Origin: Cohaesibacter sp.
Lineage (GTDB): Bacteria > Pseudomonadota > Alphaproteobacteria > Rhizobiales > Cohaesibacteraceae
Reading direction: 5' to 3'
DNA: 64,000 nucleotides
NCBI GenBank assembly: GCA_025210795.1
Contig: JAOAQZ010000037.1
Coordinates: 1-64,000 of the forward strand
Shown: positions 19,156-27,522 of the stretch, piece by piece
How positions within the stretch are numbered: the stretch's first letter is position 1
Layout: each line of letters starts with the position of its first letter
Made by a program: the position numbers and the translations under genes
Notes under the pieces: model-generated
Database searches by the model: none
What the model was told of the DNA's origin: nothing
Seen by the model: only the letters and a program-made list of their open reading frames with translations

Positions 19156-20300
19156 ATGAAAGAACTTCTGCGACGTCTGTTTCAAAGCCCTCGTATCTCG
19201 CTGGAACTTCTTGCCATTTCGCTGGTTGCCAATTTGCTGGCTCTGGCCTCCCCCATTTTCGTCATGCTGGTTTTGGGCCGCTATGTCACCCATGGCATTG
19301 ATGCGACGCTCATCACCCTGTCTTTTGGGATGCTGCTTGCCATTATCATGGAATTTCTATTTCGCCTTTTGCGCCTGCGTCTTGCGCGAGGGCTGAGTGT
19401 GCAGGCCAATATCAATCTTGTCACTTGGGATGATTTCCAGCAGCCCCGTGCAGCAATTTGTGCGCCGTGCTGGATGTTCCCTTTGCGCTTTTGTTTTTGT
19501 GCGTGCTCTATTTGCTCAATGTCACTCTGGGTGTGATTGCCACTCTCTTCATTCTGTTTGTCTTTGGGCTGCGCCTCCTCTCGCAATCGCTTCTTCAAAA
19601 AAGGCAGTAGGAAGTCGAGCAGGTCAATAGTGAGGCCAATGGCCATTTTGCCAATCTGGTTCGCTCGCCCGATGCCGTGCACCTGTTTGATGGCCATGGC
19701 AAGCTAATGGAGAAATGGGCAGAAACAAGCACCAAACTCTCCCATTTGCGCTCGCGCCTTGTGCAGGGGGAAGGCCAGACCCAGCCTGTCTGGTCATGCA
19801 AAGGGGCACTTGAGATCCGGGATCTGGCCTTCACGCATTCCACCATGCCTTTGCCGCTTTATGAAAAGCTCTCTTTTGCCGTCCAATCAGGCTGTGTTGT
19901 TCTTGTTAAGGGTCGCAATGGCGCGGGCAAGACAACCTTCATGCGGCTTTTGCTGGGGCTTTTAGAGCCGGATCGGGGGCAAATTCTGGCTGACGGGATT
20001 GATTTGCGCCAGCTCTCGCCCCATTGGTAGCGGAGACAAGTTGGTTATCTGCCGCAGGAGCCCTGGTTTTTGACGCAAGCCTTGGGCAGAATCTGGCCAT
20101 GGGCATTCGCAAGCGCCTTGCCCTTGCGCGCATGCTCGCCAACCATCCCCCATCGCCTTGCTGGATGAACCAACTGACGGGCTGGACGATGAGGGAAAAC
20201 GGGTGATCGCGGCCATGCTAGATGGGCTGTCGCGCCAACGGCGAACCGTCTTTCTTGCAAGCCAAGATGCGGGCCTGATGCGGCATGCCCAATTTGGTTG
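19156..20300 (+). pseudogene. Type I secretion ABC transporter, decayed
   Basis: The fragment keeps the start of the membrane domain ('LLAISLVANLLALASPIFVM', 'VLGRYVTHGIDATLITLSFG') up to about 19430, then shifts frame ('LDVPFALLFLCVLYLLNVTL'), shows a stop near 19608, and resumes with 'EVEQVNSEANGHFANLVRSP'. The nucleotide-binding domain follows: Walker A 'GRNGAGKTT' near 19915, a stop at about 20030, the Q-loop region 'VGYLPQEPWFL', the LSGG region reduced to 'MGIRKRLALARML', and 'ALLDEPTDGLD' in yet another frame. Only about 380 codons survive of the 580-720 usual for this family; most of the transmembrane domain is deleted. It cannot work. Confidence 0.75.
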
Positions 20301-21182
20301 AAAAATCCCGCGCCTTTTTCCTTGCCCGAAAGGAGCGTCTCACCGCCGATATTGCCGTGCAGACCAAGCTGATCGAGCAGCGGCATGAGAATATCAACGA
20401 AGTGCGCGCGGCTCAAAAAGAGCAAGGCGCTGTTTTTCTATATCAGCGAACAGGTCAAGATAAGCGAAGATCTCTTGGCGAAAAATCTGAGCAACCGGAT
20501 GAAGCATCTGGAATTGCTGCGCCAAGTGGCTGATATCGAAGGCGACATTACCATTTTTGAAGCCTCACTCGGGCGGGTTGAAACCACTATTGAAGAGGCG
20601 CAGGCAAAGCTCGTTTCCATTCGCACCGGTTTCATTGAAGAGGTTCGCGCAGAGCGGGCCAAGCACTTCCGCAGTTTGCAGGAATTATCCGAGCGGTTGG
20701 TGCGCTTGCAGGATTCCTTGTCGCGCACCATTTTGCGCGCACCCGTTGACGGCATTGTCAAAAGCCTGCATGTGGCCACTGAAGGGGGTGTCGTCACACC
20801 AGCGGGCACTGTGCTGGAGCTGGTGCCCTCGGGCGATAAATTGGTGATCGAGGCCCGCCTTGCTATTGCCGATATCGGCTTTGTGCATCTTGGGAATGAA
20901 GCTCAGCTGCAACTTGCTTCAGCAGATGCGCAATTGTGTGACAAGCTGGTGGGAAAGGTCACCCATATCAGCCCCGGTACGTTGGTGAATGAAGACGGGC
21001 AGGCCTTTTACAAGATCCGCATTGAAACCGATCAAGCGTATTTTGAGCGGGGCCAAGAGCGCTTTAATCTGTATCCCGGTATGCAGGTGCAGGCTGGCAT
21101 CGTCACGGGCGAGCGGAGCATTATGGAGTATCTCCTCTCACCCATTATTCGCTCTGCTGGCTCTGCCTTGCGAGAGCGCTAG
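20285..21182 (+). pseudogene. HlyD-family membrane fusion protein, truncated and frameshifted
   Basis: The sequence begins inside the helical hairpin of a HlyD/PrtE-type adaptor ('AFFLARKERLTADIAVQTKL'), shifts frame near 20425, and continues to the end ('ISEDLLAKNLSNRMKHLELL', 'RTILRAPVDGIVKSLHVATE', 'YFERGQERFNLYPGMQVQAG', 'GERSIMEYLLSPIIRS'). The last motif is the conserved C-terminal end of type I secretion adaptors. The N-terminal cytoplasmic tail, the membrane helix and the first half of the barrel-sandwich domain are absent, because the piece follows directly on the end of the ABC remnant. About 300 codons remain of about 430. Confidence 0.75.
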
Positions 21183-21559
21183 GCTCGGCCCATAAAAGCA
21201 TTGGTTTTGCGTTATCTTTTATTGTTCAGATCGCAACCCAAGGCTTGCCTTTACGGTAACCTAGAGAGAAAAACCTGCCCCTGCTTAGTGCGTCTGGTGT
21301 TTAAGCTGCGTTTTTCCTGTCAGCAGGCCAACGGTCAAGATATAATCTCTATATCTAATACAAAAACCTATTATTGAAGATATGAATTAATATTTTCCCC
21401 AGCATGACCTAGAGAAAATTCTGGAATTATTTCCTCAAATTTTTAATGAAACAATATTGCAAGACAAGTCTATTTCTCTTGTTTCTAAAGTTTTGTAACT
21501 TTACTATTTTGTTCACCTTTCTCTGCCATTATCACACACACTAATCCAGGGGTTGCGGG
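21183..21559. other. Intergenic region upstream of the GGDEF/EAL gene
   Basis: This AT-rich stretch of about 377 bp is likely to hold the promoter of the c-di-GMP gene. An inverted repeat AGATATA-ATCTC-TATATCT lies at 21338-21356 and could be an operator. No coding sequence is seen. Confidence 0.4.
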
Positions 21560-23956
21560 ATGATACGGTTTATTTCTAATTCTATACAGAGAAAGTTCTT
21601 TTTCATTATGCTCATCACATTATTGTTGGTGAACATACCACTGGTTTTTGTGTTTTATAACGTGATGGAAAACTCTCTGACCGCGGAGTTTGATGAGAGA
21701 AACCGTACCCTTCTCAGCACCAATGCTTCTTCTCTTAGCAAACCGTTATGGGATTTTGACCATGCGGTTCTGCCTGAATGGGCCAAATCCATTCTGCTGG
21801 AAGAGAATATTGTCAAGGTTCGCATTTATGACGATAAGAAAAACCTGATCGCCAGTGCTTCGCAGCTTGAGGACGAGCTGCTGGCTTCTTCTTCATCTCA
21901 TCAAATTCTGACGCAGACAATTTTGTACAATGTAGATGGCAATACCACTTCGGTTGGCATGCTGGAGATTCACGTTGATAAATCTGGCGTCACTCAGGCC
22001 ATCTGGGCAACCGTTGGCAAAGCCCTTTTGCTATTGGTTATATCTATCGCCGCAGTTGTGACGACAGCTCTTATTGCCAATAAATATGTGATTGCTGAAC
22101 CACTGGCCAAATTGACCAAAGCCATCAATGCCACCCACGATACCGGTAAACAGCAACGGGCCGAATACAGCTCTAACGACGAAATTGGTAAAGTTGCCAA
22201 GAATTTCAACGACATGCAAAGCCGTTTGGAGAAAGAAAGTTCACGCATTCATGAGGCTTATTCGCGCCTAACTGCACTGTATAATCATACCCCTGCCCTT
22301 CTTTATTCGCTGGACCAGCATGGACATATCCGCGCGGTTTCTGACTTCTGGCTGTTTGCAACAGGATATTTCGAGGAAGAAGTACTGGGCAAGCCCTTCT
22401 CAGACTTCATTTCTTCCTGCTCGCTTGAGACCTATAACGACAGAAAATCCTTTTTGCAGCTTGCTCCTGGTGAATTTTCCGAAACAACCTGCCTGTTCCA
22501 GCGGCGCGATGGATCTTTGTTTGAGGTTCTCATTCGCGAATCCATAACGCAAGACGGCCTTAGTGATGATTGCCTGTCTCTGGCTGTTATGACAGACATC
22601 TCCAGCCTAAAACGGGCAGAAGAAGCCCTGCGCCTGCAAGCGACCACAGACAGTCTTACCGGACTATTGAATCGCGACGGCTTTGCCCACCATGTCAAAG
22701 GTTTTATTGATCTTTCGGAGCAAAGCGAGATTGAAACCGCGATGGTCTTTCTTGATCTTGATCGCTTCAAATGGGTCAATGATAATTTGGGCCACACCGC
22801 AGGGGATGAATTGCTCAAGATTGTTGCTGGCCGGCTTACCAACCTTGTGGGCCCAAATCAGCATGTGGGCCGGTTTGGTGGCGATGAATTCTCTATTTTG
22901 CTTCAGGGTAGCAATGCCCGAGAGGATGCGGTTGCGCTGTCTCGTGAAATCATGAAGGCCTTGAGCTTGCCCATTGATCTACATGGCCATGCCTTTGAGC
23001 TCACCACCAGCATTGGCATTTCCATCTATCCCGATCATGCGCAATCAGCTGACGAATTGATCAAGACCGCAGATGTTGCCATGTATCACCAGAAGAAATC
23101 GGGCCGCAATGGCTATTGCGTCTTTAATCGCAGACTGGGCCGAGATGCCGGGCGCTTCCTTGAAACCGAGCATCAGATCATCCAGGCCCTTGCCAATGAT
23201 TGGTTTGAACTGCATTTGCAGCCCATTGTGAATTTGCAATCTAACAAAATTGCAGGATTTGAAGCCCTGCTACGCCTCAACCACCCAGAGAAGGGGCTGC
23301 TTCCCCCTGCAGATATTATTGCAACTGCAGAGCAGACCAGTCACATTCTTGAGATTGGCAATCTGGTCATCCAGCAGGCCATCGGGCATTTGAAACAGTT
23401 TAAAGACTATCCGCATCTTGAAGATTGTTACATTGCTATTAACTTATCTGCAGCCCAGTTTTTGCCCGGCCTGCCCGCAAAGCTGGCCTCGGCTCTGATG
23501 GAGAATGATATCCAGCCAAACAAGCTGGTTCTTGAGATTACCGAAACAGTTCTGATGCAAAGCTCGAGTAACCTTGAGACTATTTTCAGCGCCATCAAGG
23601 AGTTGGGCTGTTCCTTTGCTCTGGATGATTTCGGGACCGGTTATTCATCTCTGAGTTACATGAACAAATTCCCGGTCGATATTGTCAAGATTGACCGCTC
23701 CTTCATTTCGATGATGGCCTCGGATAATCCAGATTGCCAAAAGGCGAAAAAGACCCAGACATTGGTTGAAGGTATTTTGGTTATGTCTCATCAACTGGGT
23801 CTGAGCGTAGTGGCCGAAGGCATTGAAACTGCCCCAATTGCGACCAAGCTGGCTGATCTTGGCACTGATCTTGGCCAAGGCTATCACTTCTCGCGTCCGT
23901 TACCGATTGAGAGCTTTATCAATCCCGCTCAACTCAAACTGGCGCTCGCCGGCTAA
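21560..23956 (+). CDS. Membrane-bound PAS-GGDEF-EAL protein (c-di-GMP turnover)
   Basis: The product is 798 residues. The order is: membrane helix 1 (about 14-34), a periplasmic sensor of about 120 residues, membrane helix 2 (about 155-178), HAMP (about 180-232), PAS (about 236-350), GGDEF (about 370-530) and EAL (about 545-790). The cyclase motif is intact, 'GRFGGDEFSILL' at about 440. The phosphodiesterase motifs are intact as well: 'EALLRL' at about 568, 'INLSAAQF', 'EITET', 'DDFGTGYSSL', 'VKIDRSF' and 'VVAEGIET'. No RxxD inhibitory site precedes the GGDEF motif. It could make or degrade c-di-GMP; the complete EAL makes phosphodiesterase activity likely. It is followed 25 bp later by a periplasmic solute-binding protein gene, a natural ligand-presenting partner. 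Extra PAS and intact motifs argue against a LapD receptor. Confidence 0.88.
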   Translation: MIRFISNSIQRKFFFIMLITLLLVNIPLVFVFYNVMENSLTAEFDERNRTLLSTNASSLSKPLWDFDHAVLPEWAKSILLEENIVKVRIYDDKKNLIASASQLEDELLASSSSHQILTQTILYNVDGNTTSVGMLEIHVDKSGVTQAIWATVGKALLLLVISIAAVVTTALIANKYVIAEPLAKLTKAINATHDTGKQQRAEYSSNDEIGKVAKNFNDMQSRLEKESSRIHEAYSRLTALYNHTPALLYSLDQHGHIRAVSDFWLFATGYFEEEVLGKPFSDFISSCSLETYNDRKSFLQLAPGEFSETTCLFQRRDGSLFEVLIRESITQDGLSDDCLSLAVMTDISSLKRAEEALRLQATTDSLTGLLNRDGFAHHVKGFIDLSEQSEIETAMVFLDLDRFKWVNDNLGHTAGDELLKIVAGRLTNLVGPNQHVGRFGGDEFSILLQGSNAREDAVALSREIMKALSLPIDLHGHAFELTTSIGISIYPDHAQSADELIKTADVAMYHQKKSGRNGYCVFNRRLGRDAGRFLETEHQIIQALANDWFELHLQPIVNLQSNKIAGFEALLRLNHPEKGLLPPADIIATAEQTSHILEIGNLVIQQAIGHLKQFKDYPHLEDCYIAINLSAAQFLPGLPAKLASALMENDIQPNKLVLEITETVLMQSSSNLETIFSAIKELGCSFALDDFGTGYSSLSYMNKFPVDIVKIDRSFISMMASDNPDCQKAKKTQTLVEGILVMSHQLGLSVVAEGIETAPIATKLADLGTDLGQGYHFSRPLPIESFINPAQLKLALAG

Positions 23957-23981
23957 GTTTTATCAAGGAGGGAAGATCATC

Positions 23982-24791
23982 ATGTTTGCCCATATCAAAC
24001 GTCTGCTGGCTGCTACCCTTTGTGGAGGTACGCTGTTTGGTTTTGCTGCATTTGGTGGCATTCACTCCGCTTCAGCTGAGGGCAATTCGGCGCTTAAAGC
24101 CCTTGATGATCTTGTGATCATGACCGAAGATTATCCTCCTTTCAATTTCCGTGACAGCGAGGGATTGAAAGGCGTTTCAACCGAGATTATGCGCGAGATT
24201 TTGCGCCGCACCGGACGCAATGTTGACGAGCACACTATTGAGCTATTACCATGGGCCAGAGGCTATCAATTAACCTTGGACAAGCCAGGCCATGCCCTGT
24301 TCTCCACCACGCGGACCGCAAGCCGGGAAGCACTTTTTAAATGGGTTGGCCCTTTTGTACCGACAGTTGTGGGATTGATCGCCAAGAAGGAGCGCAAGCT
24401 GACCCTCTCACAGCCGGACGATTTGCATAAATTGCGTATTGGTGTGGTGAAAGACGATATTGGCCATCTTTTGCTTAAAGAAATCGGAATGCCCGAAGCC
24501 CGGGTCGAGCCTGTTCTTCTCAATGAACAAAATTATAAAAAGCTTTTTGCGGGCCGCATTGATGCCATTGCCTACGAAACCAACGTTAGCAATTGGCGCT
24601 TTCGGATGATGGGCATTAATCCTGATGAGTATGAAGTCATCTATAAGCTAAAATCTGCTGAACTCTATTTGGCTTTGCACAAGGATACACCAGACGCTGT
24701 TGTAACCACTTTGCAAAAAGGGCTTGATTCCATCAAGGAAGACGGAACCTACCAATCCATTTTGCAAAGCTATGGCCTTGCTCAAAAATAG
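23982..24791 (+). CDS. Periplasmic solute-binding protein, family 3 (amino-acid type)
   Basis: The product is 269 residues with a signal peptide ('LLAATLCGGTLFGFAAFGGI', cleavage likely after ASA). The mature part has the SBP_bac_3 layout: 'LVIMTEDYPPFNFRDSEGLK' at the N-terminus, 'GVSTEIMREILRRTGR', 'ALFSTTRTASREALFKWVGP', 'LRIGVVKDDIGHLLLKEIGM', 'GRIDAIAYETNVS', and 'LQKGLDSIKEDGTYQSILQS' at the end. ATG 23982 is preceded by AAGGAGGG at ideal spacing. No permease or ATPase gene is nearby; it lies directly after a GGDEF/EAL receptor gene, so a sensory rather than a transport role is likely. Confidence 0.82.
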   Translation: MFAHIKRLLAATLCGGTLFGFAAFGGIHSASAEGNSALKALDDLVIMTEDYPPFNFRDSEGLKGVSTEIMREILRRTGRNVDEHTIELLPWARGYQLTLDKPGHALFSTTRTASREALFKWVGPFVPTVVGLIAKKERKLTLSQPDDLHKLRIGVVKDDIGHLLLKEIGMPEARVEPVLLNEQNYKKLFAGRIDAIAYETNVSNWRFRMMGINPDEYEVIYKLKSAELYLALHKDTPDAVVTTLQKGLDSIKEDGTYQSILQSYGLAQK

Positions 24792-25330
24792 GCATCACGC
24801 TTTGCGGCAATGAGCAAGCTGTTCACCTTCATTGAAACCACACGACACCACTTGAGGCCAGAATCTGTTGCTCAGGCGACAGCTTCGGCCTTCACAGGCC
24901 GTATAATCGCCTCGGCGATCAAAGCCCTCTGATAGCCCCCTCTACTGCCTTAAGTGATTTTAGGAATCATGCCGACATCGTGACGATGGGGCTAACCAGT
25001 CTCTGCTTGTTTTTGGAAGACCTGCTATATCAGCACGGCTCTTGATCTTAGTGAAAACCTTCTTACGCGCCACGCCATCAGGAAAACCCATTAAAACAAT
25101 CATTTACGAATAATCCATACTCTCTTTCGGGGCATTCCAACCTGCTGGGCTGCGTCTTTGATTATGCGTTTTTGATCGCGCCTATCACGCGCATTGATAA
25201 AAATGCAACGGTTAATGACTTTGGCAAAAATCAGTTGGAGAAGTAAACAAATGATTATTGACAAATACAGCCTGAGGTTTAAATTTACCAACTATTAATT
25301 TTACGTAAATTTGTTTCAGGTGTAGGTTTT
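24792..25330. other. Gene-free region upstream of the exopolysaccharide locus
   Basis: These 539 bp hold no convincing gene; a 63-codon frame on the minus strand (25100-25291) has no recognisable content. The last 100 bp are AT-rich and should hold the promoter of the sugar transferase. The 10-bp palindrome TTTACGTAAA lies at 25300-25309, just upstream of that start. Confidence 0.4.
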
Positions 25331-25942
25331 ATGCGTCGCGTTGTTGATATCGGCATTGCCTTGTTTGTTCTGATTGTCTTCTCCCCTCTGCTTCTTGTCC
25401 TTGTGGTTTTAGTACGCATGAAGCTTGGCAATCCTATTCTTTTCAAACATCGCCGGACGGGCTTGCATGGCAAAGACTTTATCCTTTACAAATTCCGGTC
25501 AATGACAGATGCCACAGACCAGAATGGCAATCGGTTGCCAGATGCGGCACGGCTTACTCGGTTTGGCAAGTTTCTGCGTGCCACCAGTCTTGATGAACTT
25601 CCCGGATTCTTCAATATTCTGATTGGCGACATGACGCTAATTGGACCGCGGCCGCAAGATAGCAATTTTATGAAGCGTTGCACTCCCGAGCAATTTCGCC
25701 GCCATGACATTACCCCCAGCATGACAGGTTGGGCGCAGGTAAATGGCCGCAATACCATTAGCTGGGAAGAGCGCTTTGCACTTGATTTGTGGTATATCGT
25801 CAACCGCTCCGTGCTACTCGACTTTAAGATCCTCGCGCTAACAATATATGTGATTTTGCAACGTCAAGGCATTTCGGCGCAAGGCCATGCGACCATGCCG
25901 GAATTTACTCCCCCATCCCCTCGCTTGGAAGCCGCAGAATAG
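25331..25942 (+). CDS. Undecaprenyl-phosphate sugar phosphotransferase (ExoY/WcaJ C-terminal type)
   Basis: The product is 203 residues, the size of small monotopic phosphoglycosyl transferases. One N-terminal re-entrant hydrophobic helix ('VVDIGIALFVLIVFSPLLLV') is followed by the conserved catalytic core: 'FKHRRTGLHGKDFILYKFRS' then MT, 'LDELPGFFNILIGDMTLIGP' then RP, and 'MTGWAQVNGRNTISWEERF'. The enzyme puts the first sugar-1-phosphate on undecaprenyl phosphate and so starts a polysaccharide repeat unit at the inner membrane. It heads the exopolysaccharide assembly locus. No other glycosyltransferase is in the window. Confidence 0.9.
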   Translation: MRRVVDIGIALFVLIVFSPLLLVLVVLVRMKLGNPILFKHRRTGLHGKDFILYKFRSMTDATDQNGNRLPDAARLTRFGKFLRATSLDELPGFFNILIGDMTLIGPRPQDSNFMKRCTPEQFRRHDITPSMTGWAQVNGRNTISWEERFALDLWYIVNRSVLLDFKILALTIYVILQRQGISAQGHATMPEFTPPSPRLEAAE

Positions 25943-26244
25943 GGATAGGGATAGGGATGCTCTCGCATTTGCAATTGCGAACCTTCCCGTGCCTGCCCCG
26001 GCAAATATGCAATGTTTCTCTTTGCTCCATAAGGGAACATACAGTCTTGTTCTGGCGCTGATTGCAACAAATATGCGGCGCAAATCTGAGCGATATTTTG
26101 CAGCGCCATTGAGTTGGTTAATGAAGACCAAACATATTCTATAAAAATTTATTTTCTTATTTTACAATAACTTACTCTTGATCATAAGCACTATTTTAAA
26201 TTGATCCTGCTATCTTTACGGCAACTAAACGTGGAGACGGGCAA
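25943..26244. other. Intergenic region with a short GGGATA repeat
   Basis: About 300 bp lie between the sugar transferase and the cysteine protease gene. It begins with about three tandem copies of ATAGGG/GGGATA (about 25939-25960). The last 100 bp are strongly AT-rich and probably hold a promoter. No gene is seen. Confidence 0.4.
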
Positions 26245-27078
26245 ATGACAATTCCATTTCTGAAGGCTATTGGCCTATGCGCTGCCTTGGCGACTGGGCT
26301 TTCTATCTCCCCTGGTCAGGCCTTGCCGGGTTCTGGCTTGTCAAAGGCATTTTCAAGCCATATGGCAACAGGCGGAGGCACCAAAGCACCTACCGGCCAT
26401 ATCAAGTTCTGCCGTTCCAACAGTTCTCAGTGCCGCAGAACCGGCTCTGGCGTCAAACGCTTCACCAAGAAAAGCTGGCGACAGCTGGTCTCTGTCAATG
26501 CTTCGGTTAACCGGGCGATCCGCCCACGCAATGACCGGGGTGCGGATGATTGGCGGACCAATGTTGCCTATGGCGATTGCGAAGATTATGCCCTTACAAA
26601 GCGTAAATTGTTATTGCGCCAGGGCTGGCCGTCCAGCTCGCTTTTGATCACCACAGGCTATTTGCGCAATGGCACCTATCATGCAGTTCTGGTTGCCCGG
26701 ACTGATCGGGGAGACTATGTGCTGGATAACATGTCCCGCAGTGTTAAGCCTTGGCGCAAGGTCAATTACCGCTGGAAGAAGCAGCAATCTTCGCACAATC
26801 CGCGCAAATGGGTGCGCCTTACCGGTGGCAGCAAGCGGCCGGTAGCCTTGGCCAGTGCCAAGCAGAGCACAAAATCCTATGCAAAAGCTGCCAGTAAAAA
26901 GCGCAGCAAAGCCAGAGGGCTGTTCAGCAAACGCTCCAAAGTGCAGAAAAACCGCCGTATCAGCCGCGCTCAAGGTCATAAGAAAGTCACACAAGCCCAG
27001 ATTAATGCAAGGCTCAAGGTGCTACGGGCCAGGCTTGCCAAAAAGATCAAGCGCAAATATCGCCGCCATCGCAGCTGA
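26245..27078 (+). CDS. LapG-like periplasmic cysteine protease (BTLCP family) with basic tail
   Basis: The product is 277 residues with a signal peptide ('AIGLCAALATGLSISPGQAL'). The family is the bacterial transglutaminase-like cysteine proteinases (PF06035), which include LapG, the periplasmic protease that frees LapA-type adhesins. The Cys-His-Asp triad is present: C112 in 'YGDCEDYAL', H146 in 'GTYHAVLV' and D161 in 'VLDNMS'. The core ends near 195. After that comes a tail of about 80 residues very rich in Lys and Arg, which I do not know from LapG. Alphaproteobacterial members often lie in exopolysaccharide loci, as here. The decayed adhesin and type I secretion genes 5-26 kb away suggest that it may once have had an adhesin substrate. 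It starts at ATG 26245 after GGAGACGGGCAA. Confidence 0.8.
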   Translation: MTIPFLKAIGLCAALATGLSISPGQALPGSGLSKAFSSHMATGGGTKAPTGHIKFCRSNSSQCRRTGSGVKRFTKKSWRQLVSVNASVNRAIRPRNDRGADDWRTNVAYGDCEDYALTKRKLLLRQGWPSSSLLITTGYLRNGTYHAVLVARTDRGDYVLDNMSRSVKPWRKVNYRWKKQQSSHNPRKWVRLTGGSKRPVALASAKQSTKSYAKAASKKRSKARGLFSKRSKVQKNRRISRAQGHKKVTQAQINARLKVLRARLAKKIKRKYRRHRS

Positions 27079-27096
27079 TCAACGCTTAAAACCAGC

Positions 27097-27134
27097 AAAA
27101 CCGTTCGAGACATATAAGCTCGGGCGGTTTTTTT
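27097..27134 (+). terminator. Rho-independent terminator after the cysteine protease gene
   Basis: AAAACCGTTCGAG and CTCGGGCGGTTT form a stem of about 12 bp with G-T pairs and a loop of about 9 nt. A run of seven T follows (27128-27134). It begins about 20 bp after the protease stop. Confidence 0.75.
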
Positions 27135-27522
27135 CTGCCTGCTCTTACCCCGAACAGAGCGATTCTTGACGCCATTCTGCCTAGCCTATTCGCATCCCTT
27201 AAGCGGTCAAACTGCTGCAATTTTGCCACAGTTAAAACTGAATGAGGAAAAAACACAAAAGGGAGAGGAGAAAAGTTCGTCACCACGTCTGGTTGTGCCT
27301 TGACAAAAGGGTCTTAAAAAGTCGTTTATACTTACGAGAATTTTAATGGTTTCGGCTTGTGCTTTGTTATGAAACTGTTGCCGTCTGCTGATTTTAATTG
27401 ATGGCAATTGTGTGTTTTTGGCATTCATCACATTCAGTTCAAGACCGACTTCCAGCAATTCGTTTTAGCCCAAAGTGAAAAGAATTTTAGACCCAAAAAA
27501 TTTAAGTGAAGTGAGTAACGGG
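27135..27522. other. Intergenic region before the polysaccharide export genes
   Basis: About 390 bp without a gene lie between the terminator and the beta-barrel start. It should hold the promoter for the following operon of five genes. No clear operator is seen. Confidence 0.4.

Noticed and set aside
21560..23956. LapD-type c-di-GMP receptor
   Set aside because: LapD has degenerate GGDEF and EAL sites; here both are intact and a PAS domain is added.
25100..25291. Small minus-strand gene of 63 codons in the intergenic region
   Set aside because: No ribosome site, no family resemblance, and AT-rich promoter-like DNA.
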